Part shown: one piece after another, positions 54,380 to 61,226 of the stretch
Layout: the number at the start of each line of letters is the position of its first letter
Position numbering within the stretch: position 1 is the stretch's first letter
DNA from: Pseudanabaena sp. ABRG5-3
GTDB lineage: Bacteria > Cyanobacteriota > Cyanobacteriia > Pseudanabaenales > Pseudanabaenaceae
Assembly: GCF_003967015.1 (NCBI RefSeq)
Contig: NZ_AP017560.1
Span: 744,001-808,000 of the forward strand
DNA: 64,000 nucleotides
Direction of reading: 5' to 3'
Notes under the pieces: model-generated
Databases searched by the model: none
Seen by the model: only the letters and a program-made list of their open reading frames with translations
Told to the model about the DNA's origin: nothing
Translations under genes and position numbers: made by a program

Positions 54380-55147
54380 ATGCAGCAGAACTCCTCAAAT
54401 CCTTCCATTAATTCAGTCGAGCCTCTAGTCGATCGCTCCAATATGCCTGATCGCATTGTCAATATCTCTAATGCAGGCGAAGTGATTGTCAATGTCACCA
54501 ATGAAAATGTGTCACGACGGGCGCGAGTGCGCGAACATGTAAATCCGCTTGCCAAAAAATATAGTGTGGCGATCGCGCCACCAGTTTGGTCAGAAGTCTA
54601 TGCTGATTGCTCAAAGCCATTAAGCTTAGATATTGGCTCTGCACGCGGACGTTACATTTTGCAGATGGCGCAACTCAAGCCTGATTGGAATTTTTTGGGC
54701 TTAGAAATTCGGGAGCCATTAGTCGATCGCTGTAATGAAGTGCGCGATGAACTAGGCTTAAAAAATCTGCATTATATTTTTTGCAATGCCAATGTGTCGC
54801 TAGCGGGACTATTAACTAAAGGCGCATTGCATGAAGTCACGATTCAATTTCCCGATCCTTGGTTCAAGCGTCGCCAACAAAAACGCCGCGCCGTTCAACC
54901 TGAGCTAGTGGCAACTTTAGCGGAGTTACTTGTGCCTAATGCCGACGTTTTTTTACAGTCCGATGTGTTGGAAGTAGCCGAAGATATGCGTCAACATTTT
55001 GATGCAAATGACAATTTTATTAATCTTGCTGGGGCTGGAAATTTTGCTGACGATTCAATTTTCCCTGAACATATTCCCACCGAGCGCGAAAGTTCGGTGA
55101 TTTCGCAAGGTTTGCCCGTTTATCGAGCTTATTTCAAACGAAAATAG
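54380..55147 (+). CDS. trmB: tRNA (guanine-N7-)-methyltransferase
   Basis: ATG 54380 gives 255 residues. It is a class I SAM methyltransferase that makes m7G46 in tRNA. Motif I is LDIGSARGRYI; GLEIREPLVDRC, TIQFPDPWFKRRQQKRR (the hallmark catalytic loop) and SDVLEVAEDM follow. The enzyme core starts near VREHVNPLAKKYS; the 55 residues before it are extra relative to the usual protein, so the start could be further in (for example ATG 54443). A TTG at 54344 is less likely. Confidence 0.93.
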   Translation: MQQNSSNPSINSVEPLVDRSNMPDRIVNISNAGEVIVNVTNENVSRRARVREHVNPLAKKYSVAIAPPVWSEVYADCSKPLSLDIGSARGRYILQMAQLKPDWNFLGLEIREPLVDRCNEVRDELGLKNLHYIFCNANVSLAGLLTKGALHEVTIQFPDPWFKRRQQKRRAVQPELVATLAELLVPNADVFLQSDVLEVAEDMRQHFDANDNFINLAGAGNFADDSIFPEHIPTERESSVISQGLPVYRAYFKRK

Positions 55148-55168
55148 ATCAGATCGCTCTTGTTGAAT

Positions 55169-55200
55169 GTGAAAGGCAACATAAAAAGCCGCCTTTCACA
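55169..55200. repeat. Hairpin between convergent trmB and VOC genes
   Basis: TGTGAAAGGC and GCC(G)CCTTTCACA arms. There is no strong T-run. It may end transcripts in both directions. Confidence 0.6.
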
Positions 55201-55210
55201 GATGATTTCG

Positions 55211-55591
55211 TTATGCGATTGGACGAGGTGAATGTAGACCAATGGAGTTGCCTTCAGTATCTTGAATTAACCCAATAAAACCAGGGTCGCCAATGTCAGT
55301 TTTACCCATACAAACCTTTCCACCACTTGGCTCTACCCTTTCCAATGCTTGCTCCAAATTCTCAAGAGTAACTAGATTTAGGTAGATTAAAGTGCCCGTC
55401 ATGGAGGGAGTCAAGCGATCGCTTTTGACGATCGCACCACCAACACTTTCGCGATCCATAGGAAAGAAAGCCTGTGGCTCTCCCATAAATTCTGCCTTTT
55501 GGAGATCTACTGCAAGAACATTGCTATAAAAGGCAACTGCGCGATCAAAGTCAGTTGCAGGGATCTCAAACCAGTTAATTGCATTCTGCAT
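55211..55591 (-). CDS. VOC/glyoxalase-like domain protein
   Basis: This 126-residue protein has one VOC domain of two beta-alpha-beta-beta-beta units: INWFEIPATDFDRAVAFYSNVL and YLNLVTLENLEQALERVEPSGGKV...GFIGLIQDTEGNSIGLH. This is the small soluble dioxygenase/glyoxalase fold, common with unknown substrate. Metal ligands cannot be read with confidence. Confidence 0.85.
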   Translation of the reverse strand: MQNAINWFEIPATDFDRAVAFYSNVLAVDLQKAEFMGEPQAFFPMDRESVGGAIVKSDRLTPSMTGTLIYLNLVTLENLEQALERVEPSGGKVCMGKTDIGDPGFIGLIQDTEGNSIGLHSPRPIA

Positions 55592-55816
55592 ACAAATTCC
55601 TTGTGAGCGATAGGACTTCTACAGGTTACTCCAAGGCATATTGAGGGACAAGTTTCCTCAATACAACTTAACTTTTGAAAAGTGTACAGATATCTTAGCG
55701 TATTTGTGCCTTGTCGAGAAAGTAGAGTGATATGTTCAAAAATTAAACACAATCTCAGGAGCTTGGCAGTATTCACAGCGATGATTGGCACGCGATCGCA
55801 ACATAGTAAGGATTCA

Positions 55817-56170
55817 TTAACTCTGCATCAAGATTGATGTACGTGCTGTTGCGGCTCTTAACTCAGCTTCAACTAATTGATCTAGCTCTTGTTGTTGATT
55901 AATTGATAATTCTTGGTCTTGATCTCGTGTAAGTCTCCACAAGTACATTAACTCAGATAGGCGTTTTTTTTGTTCCGCCCCAAACAATGAGTCAGGCTGA
56001 AAGCTTTGAATAAGAACGATCGCACTGAATTCTATTTCACCTAGTTGAGCCGTTAATGCGTCTAAAGCTTGCCCCGCAGTTTTGCCCTCAGAGTGTTTAT
56101 CGCCTGCAAGGGCGCGATATGATTTTTCACCTTTAGGATCAGAAATTGGCAAAATTGATACGGTAGCCAT
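55817..56170 (-). CDS. Conserved-looking hypothetical protein (117 aa)
   Basis: The N-terminal part VSILPISDPKGEKSYRALAGDKHSEGKTAGQALDALTAQLGE looks compact, followed by a helical stretch ending in acidic and Ala-rich segments (QQELDQLVEAELRAATAR). I recall the pattern SEGKTAGxALDALTAQL as common in cyanobacteria but know no function. It follows the putative DUF5677 gene by 19 bp on the same strand, so the two may be co-transcribed. Confidence 0.7.
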   Translation of the reverse strand: MATVSILPISDPKGEKSYRALAGDKHSEGKTAGQALDALTAQLGEIEFSAIVLIQSFQPDSLFGAEQKKRLSELMYLWRLTRDQDQELSINQQQELDQLVEAELRAATARTSILMQS

Positions 56171-56189
56171 ACTTTCATCTCAAAGTTAC

Positions 56190-56975
56190 TTATATAGTTT
56201 GTACTATCGTGAAGGGTTTTGCTAACTTTTCTCGATAGATCTTTATTTCTTGCTTTATTTCCTCAGTAATAACTTCCTCAGGATTACCACCAAATCTCTT
56301 TAAAAACTTTTCACTGGAAACAATGAGAGTATAGCGACATACAAATAATGAGAGATACCAGTCTTCATTATTTATTACTCCTCCATACTCATTTGGTTCA
56401 TTATGAAATATCCAAGTAGCTGAATGATTTGAATGAACAGATTGACTAAATCGACAATACAAAGGATAAAGATATTCTTCTTTAATATCCTTCAGTAAGC
56501 CCTTAAAATGTGGTTGATTAATTTTACAATTTTTGGATCGCTCTGACAGATCAGATTTGACACTATTAATATGATCATTCAACAAATCATTATCAATTTT
56601 AAATCTTGAAATATCTATATTTAATTCTTCTAAATTGCTTGCATACCTATTATTCTCAGATTTTTCCTTATTTAAAATAGCTATAAAGCGATTTTCTCTT
56701 TCCTCAGATGATTCTGGTTCTATTAGCCAAATTAAGTTGCCAAATGTTTCTATTACAGAACGAGAAATAACTAGAGCGGATGGCAAGAGATAAAGTCCAC
56801 GATGAGCAAGATGAAATATTCCTTCTATATGATTTCCGAGTAACCTTAATAAATTTGCAGCAGCAATATCTGATTTAATTTTGGGATCTTGAATTTTAGT
56901 TAAAGCGTTTTCAAAATCCGTAGAAAAGCCTTCAATTAAATTTAATAAATCTTTGATTGTTTCTGTTGATTGCAT
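56190..56975 (-). CDS. DUF5677-like, possibly HEPN-type, protein
   Basis: This 261-residue, mostly helical protein has HIEGIFHLAHRGLYLLPSALVISRSVIETFGNLIWLIE, then YCRFSQSVHSNHSATWIF. R..(I/L)IE near the middle and a later SxxVH segment resemble the DUF5677 family, which is related to HEPN-type helical bundles. Base composition is more AT-rich than its neighbours. If it is HEPN-like it might be an RNase in defence or toxin-antitoxin roles, but this is inference. It lies 19 bp upstream of a small conserved gene. Confidence 0.55.
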   Translation of the reverse strand: MQSTETIKDLLNLIEGFSTDFENALTKIQDPKIKSDIAAANLLRLLGNHIEGIFHLAHRGLYLLPSALVISRSVIETFGNLIWLIEPESSEERENRFIAILNKEKSENNRYASNLEELNIDISRFKIDNDLLNDHINSVKSDLSERSKNCKINQPHFKGLLKDIKEEYLYPLYCRFSQSVHSNHSATWIFHNEPNEYGGVINNEDWYLSLFVCRYTLIVSSEKFLKRFGGNPEEVITEEIKQEIKIYREKLAKPFTIVQTI

Positions 56976-57092
56976 AAATTTTATCTAATATAGTAGATGT
57001 ATTGTCACTTATTTGAACTATTGATATATTCTATTTTAAAAACTTTTCAAATCCTTAATTTAACAAAGATTTGAAAAGTTTTCTAGCAAGAT

Positions 57093-58091
57093 TTATAAAG
57101 GTGGTAAATAACCCATTGCATCTTTGACAGCATTGAGGGTTTTAAAAGCAGTTTCAGAGGCTTTTTCACGTCCTTCTTTTAATACGCGATCTAGATATCC
57201 TGACTCTTTTACCACTTCGTTATACTTAGTTTGAATTGGCTCAAGATGCGCGATCGCCGCATCAGTTAAGACAGTCTTAAAATCACCCCAACCGCGCCAT
57301 GTCGCCGCCTCAGCTTGGACTTCTTCCTTTGTTTTATTTGCAAAAATCACGTATAGACCAAGAAGATTATTCGCTTCAGGGCGATCGCTGTCATCAAAGG
57401 CTAGCTCGCGCACCGCATCGGTCTTGCATTTCTTGATTTTCTTGGCAATTTCATCGGGCTTATCGAGCAAATGAATCCGACTCATTTCCGAAGGATCAGA
57501 CTTCGACATTTTTTTGGTTCCATCGGTGAGACTCATTACCCTAGCCCCTTCCTTCCGAATTAAGGGATTAGGCACTTTCAAAACTGGTGCAAACTGATCG
57601 TTAAATCTTCCTGCCACATCTCGCGTCAATTCCAAATGCTGTTTCTGATCTTCCCCAACTGGCACTAAATCCGCTTGATATAGCAAAATATCTGCTGCCA
57701 TCAGCACAGGATAATCTAGCAAACCCACGCCCACATTTTCGCCTTGCTTGATTGCCTTCTCTTTAAATTGGATCATTCGTTCTAACCAATTTAGCGGCGT
57801 GATGCAGTTGAGCAGCCATGTGAGTTCAGCATGGGCGGACACATGGGACTGTACAAAAATCGTGGAAATACTCGGATCGATACCGCAGGCAATGTATAAA
57901 GCTGCAATGTCGCGAGTATTGCTAGCTAAGGTCTTGGGATCATGAGGGACTGTAATTGCGTGCAGATCGACAACACAAAAGAAGTTTTCGTAATCAGCCT
58001 GAGTCTCTACCCAGTTGCGAATTGCCCCCAAATAATTGCCAATATGCAGATTGCCAGTTGGTTGTACGCCAGATAGAACTCGTTTTTGCAT
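57093..58091 (-). CDS. trpS: Tryptophanyl-tRNA synthetase
   Basis: This 332-residue class I synthetase has the HIGH-type motif GNLHIGNYLGA near the N-terminus and KMSKSDPS near residue 195. VQSHVSAHAELTWLLNCITPLNWLERM and GEDQKQHLELTRDVAGRFN are typical of bacterial TrpRS. It charges tRNA-Trp. Its length is normal. Confidence 0.96.
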   Translation of the reverse strand: MQKRVLSGVQPTGNLHIGNYLGAIRNWVETQADYENFFCVVDLHAITVPHDPKTLASNTRDIAALYIACGIDPSISTIFVQSHVSAHAELTWLLNCITPLNWLERMIQFKEKAIKQGENVGVGLLDYPVLMAADILLYQADLVPVGEDQKQHLELTRDVAGRFNDQFAPVLKVPNPLIRKEGARVMSLTDGTKKMSKSDPSEMSRIHLLDKPDEIAKKIKKCKTDAVRELAFDDSDRPEANNLLGLYVIFANKTKEEVQAEAATWRGWGDFKTVLTDAAIAHLEPIQTKYNEVVKESGYLDRVLKEGREKASETAFKTLNAVKDAMGYLPPL

Positions 58092-58100
58092 GAAAGTGAT

Positions 58101-58766
58101 TTAGATATTGAGATTACAGGTCGATAATGTATTTATGGGAACGGGGGACGGAAAAATAATAGTGCGGCAAAAGGGCAAGCTCACTTTTCCTAGGTCTCGT
58201 TCAAAAGCCTTCGGTATTGTACCAATTAGCGTTTCGACTATGCTCTTGCGCGGATCGGATGGTGCGACTTGATAGATTACACTCAAGGCATCGTCAGGAA
58301 ACCATGCTCTAACTAGGGTTAATAATTCTGGTGCGGTCAGGGCGCGATCGCGATTATCAGGGGTTAAGCGAATGCCCACTAAGCGATCGCTTTCAAAATA
58401 AATATTTGCCGTAAAGCCTCGGACATAAACTAGCTTGCGATCGGGAAGCGCATACAAACCTTCACCACCTGGTTGTAACTGGTGCATTGTAAATTCATTG
58501 CGATGGATCGTCGCGATCGCCGCCCAATTATTATCTTGGGCATATTCAAAAAACTGCTTCTCCAACATACCGAGATGTAGAGTCGTAGGCTGGAGGGGAG
58601 GACGCGCTCTGGTCTGTAAACTAGGTAAAGCCCTGACTGTACCTAGCTTTTCGTTCGTATGCTCAGAATCATTAGCTTGCGCCATAGGATGATCAACAAT
58701 CATGGTGGTCAAGATTGTAGCGATCGCTAGCCCAGACAAGGTACAGGAATTTACGTTAATTGCCAT
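58101..58766 (-). CDS. Exported hypothetical protein (221 aa)
   Basis: A signal peptide-like N-terminus (LSGLAIATILTTMIVDHPMAQA) is followed by a mixed alpha/beta domain with no recognised motif. Segments such as VYVRGFTANIYFESDRLVGIRLTPDN and LTLVRAWFPDDALSVIYQVAPSDPRKSI suggest a folded periplasmic protein. It follows trpS by 9 bp in the opposite transcript sense of distance, that is, upstream of trpS on the same strand; co-transcription with trpS is likely. Confidence 0.65.
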   Translation of the reverse strand: MAINVNSCTLSGLAIATILTTMIVDHPMAQANDSEHTNEKLGTVRALPSLQTRARPPLQPTTLHLGMLEKQFFEYAQDNNWAAIATIHRNEFTMHQLQPGGEGLYALPDRKLVYVRGFTANIYFESDRLVGIRLTPDNRDRALTAPELLTLVRAWFPDDALSVIYQVAPSDPRKSIVETLIGTIPKAFERDLGKVSLPFCRTIIFPSPVPINTLSTCNLNI

Positions 58767-58940
58767 ATATTTACTGATACGGCTGATACGTCATCAATTT
58801 TTCAATTACTACCTTAGCAAAAATTCTTATTTGCAACCACAAAAAGTGGCATTTTCTAGTAATTATCTCAGCATGGCATTGCTGGACGAGTGGCGGCATT
58901 TTTCGTTCCCACTCGCTTCTTAGGTTAATGCAAGTGACGA

Positions 58941-59063
58941 TATCTATAGCTGTCGCCAGTCATGTTAGGACAAAATTAAAGCCCAAAAGAGAGTTGCGGT
59001 GCGAAGCACCGCAACTCTCTTTTGGGTTTTACGTCCTGATACACTTGGCGGCAGCTATAGATA
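58941..59063. mobile_element. MITE-like element, family 4
   Basis: 123 bp. The outer inverted repeats start TATCTATAGCTG and continue about 31 bp with some mismatches. The centre is a near-perfect hairpin (CCAAAAGAGAGTTGCGGTGC, loop GAA, complement). No coding capacity. Flanking AT-rich sequence (58767-58940 and 59064-59157) holds nothing recognised. Confidence 0.8.
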
Positions 59064-59157
59064 AATGATAGATGTCGAAATAACTAAAAATAAGGTAGAG
59101 TAGCTGTTTCATGCTATAGGTAATAATTAGCCGTTTCTTTGCAAATTTTGTTAGTTT

Positions 59158-59529
59158 ATGTCCCTTAAACCAGAGTCAGAGTCAGATCGCGGGAAAAACA
59201 AAGCTTCCTCCAAAAGCTTTGAAGCGATGAGAAAGTTTTCCGAAAAATATGCCAAAAACACAGGGACTTTTTTTTGTGTAGATCCTAGTGTAACTAATGC
59301 CGTTATCGAAGGTTTAGCAAAACATAAAGAAGAATTAGGCTCTCCTCTCTGTCCTTGTCGTTATTATGAAGACAAAGAGGCTGAAGTCAAAGATACTTAC
59401 TGGAATTGCCCCTGTGTGCCAATGCGTGAGCGCAAAGAATGTCACTGTATGCTGTTCCTGACCCCAGACAATCCCTTTGCTGGTACAAAGCAAGAACTGG
59501 AGATCGTAGATATCGTATACGATGCTTAA
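59158..59529 (+). CDS. ftrC: Ferredoxin-thioredoxin reductase, catalytic chain
   Basis: This 123-residue protein has the FTR beta-subunit cysteine pattern: FFCVDPSVTN, PLCPCRYYED, WNCPCVPMRE and ECHCMLF. The six conserved Cys in CPC/CPC/CHC, plus the active-site Cys of the first motif, bind the 4Fe-4S cluster and the redox-active disulfide. It passes electrons from ferredoxin to thioredoxin for light control of enzymes. The variable subunit ftrV is elsewhere. It has an N-terminal extension of about 30 charged residues. A terminator follows. Confidence 0.96.
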   Translation: MSLKPESESDRGKNKASSKSFEAMRKFSEKYAKNTGTFFCVDPSVTNAVIEGLAKHKEELGSPLCPCRYYEDKEAEVKDTYWNCPCVPMRERKECHCMLFLTPDNPFAGTKQELEIVDIVYDA

Positions 59530-59566
59530 AAAATAGAGGTGGTACTTTGTATCACCTCTATTTTTT
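59528..59566 (+). terminator. Terminator of ftrC
   Basis: AAAAAATAGAGGTG and CACCTCTATTTTTT arms around an 11-base loop, right after the stop codon. Confidence 0.88.
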
Positions 59567-59639
59567 GTATTAACGAAATGCAACAGATTTTTACAACTTT
59601 GCTATGATTGGCTTGAGTATTCAGTCAACTTGGAGAGAC

Positions 59640-61169
59640 ATGAAGTACGCTGGAAACGTTTGGGATAAAGATGCTCTAAAAAATCCAGAGACAGAATATC
59701 AAACCCTATTAGCTTTACTAAAGCAGAAACAAGGTTTTGGGATGCTTTTTGTGCGTTGTTCTCCTGCCGAGGGGGAGCAAATTATAAAAAGGACAAGAAC
59801 AGATACCTTACAGCAAACAGTTCATGTATTAAGACTTGATCAACCTGTGGCGGACTTTTATGAAGTACTTGTCGATAAGACGGATGTTCATAATGCAAAT
59901 GTGTTATTTGTCACGGGCATCGAAGAATTTTTAGAGGGAGAAATTACAAATACTGTTGATGGTGAGTTAGGCGAAAAGCTAAAACATATTCCTCGTCCTC
60001 TTGCTCACTTGAGCCTGTTACAGTCTAAGCTCCAAGAGAAGTTCGCAATTCGCTTTGTATTTCTATTGCCATTGTTTGCTCTCAAGTTTTTTATTAACGA
60101 CTATCCCGAGTTGTTTGACAATGCCGTAGAGGTATTTGAGTTCCCTACGGATATGGAATTGTTGCGACAAGAGACTTTTCGCTGGGTTGGTGGCGATCGC
60201 TTTGAAGCCTATGGTCAACTTAGTGCCGAAGAACGCGATCGCAAGTATGAAGATCTGCAAAAGTTGATTGATGCTCAACCCTTAATATCTGAGCGTCGTA
60301 TTGAGTTATTGCTAGAGCAGGGGGGGCTATTAGTCGCAGGTAATCGCTGCCAAGAGGCGATCTCTAATTGTGATCTCGCATTACAGATTCGCAATGATAA
60401 TCATTTAGCTTGGTATAACCGTGCCGTGGCTTTAGACCTATGCGATCACCATGAAGAAGCTGTAGATAACTATCGGCAAGCTCTTTCTTTCAAAGAGGAC
60501 TTTTATGCGGCGTGGCATAATCTCGGAACCTCTTTGAGTATGTTAGGTCGCTACGAAGAGGCTATTAATAGTTACAATATCGCCCTCAGACATAAGCCTG
60601 ATTACTACTATTCCTACGGTGGTAAGGGGCTAGTTTGTAGCGTGCTTGGCAAGTATGACGAAGCAATTGAACATTGTGAAAAGGCTCTAGCCATAAAACC
60701 CGACTATGTACAGGGTTGGTTTAGTCGGGCCTATGCCCTTGAGAGCATTGGACAATATGGTGAAGCTGTAGCCAGTTATGACCGTGCATTGGAGTACAAA
60801 CCCCGCGATCATCAAATTTGGTATAGCCGTGCTAAGGCTCTGGAGCATTGGGGAAATTATACGGAAGCAATCGCTAGCTATGACCAAGCCCTAGCAATCC
60901 GTCCCGATGACTATTACGCTTGGAATAATCGAGGGCTGGTACTCAACAAACTAGAACTGTATGAAGAAGCGATCGCCAGTCATGATCGGGCTTTAGAAAT
61001 TAATCCTGATGACCATTTCGCTTGGTATAGTCGAGGTAATGCCCTCAGTGGAATTGGTAAACTAGAAGAAGCGATCGCCTCCTATGATAAAGCCATTCAG
61101 ATTTCACCCCAAGAAACTCAAGTATGGCAAAATCGTCGCTTAGCATTGAGAACACTTGGTTTTGAATAA
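59640..61169 (+). CDS. TPR protein with an uncharacterised N-terminal domain
   Basis: ATG 59640 has GGAG five bases upstream, better than the ATG at 59604, and gives 509 residues. The N-terminal 230 residues form an alpha/beta domain (ETEYQTLLALLKQKQGFGMLFVRCSPAEGE, NVLFVTGIEEFLEG, VFEFPTDMELLRQETFRW) with no P-loop; the order resembles an AAA/STAND-like fold without the nucleotide motif. Eight TPR units follow (about 270-500), with AW.N.G/AWYSRG and EEAI.SYD patterns. A sensor or scaffold role is inferred. Confidence 0.82.
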   Translation: MKYAGNVWDKDALKNPETEYQTLLALLKQKQGFGMLFVRCSPAEGEQIIKRTRTDTLQQTVHVLRLDQPVADFYEVLVDKTDVHNANVLFVTGIEEFLEGEITNTVDGELGEKLKHIPRPLAHLSLLQSKLQEKFAIRFVFLLPLFALKFFINDYPELFDNAVEVFEFPTDMELLRQETFRWVGGDRFEAYGQLSAEERDRKYEDLQKLIDAQPLISERRIELLLEQGGLLVAGNRCQEAISNCDLALQIRNDNHLAWYNRAVALDLCDHHEEAVDNYRQALSFKEDFYAAWHNLGTSLSMLGRYEEAINSYNIALRHKPDYYYSYGGKGLVCSVLGKYDEAIEHCEKALAIKPDYVQGWFSRAYALESIGQYGEAVASYDRALEYKPRDHQIWYSRAKALEHWGNYTEAIASYDQALAIRPDDYYAWNNRGLVLNKLELYEEAIASHDRALEINPDDHFAWYSRGNALSGIGKLEEAIASYDKAIQISPQETQVWQNRRLALRTLGFE

Positions 61170-61226
61170 AAGAGCGTTGCGTTCAAGCATTCTCAGATCA
61201 GCTTTGGTTGTGATAAAACCCAGACT

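Noticed and set aside
55507-55791. 94-codon minus-strand frame upstream of the VOC gene
   Set aside because: It overlaps the VOC gene in another frame and shows no protein-like pattern.
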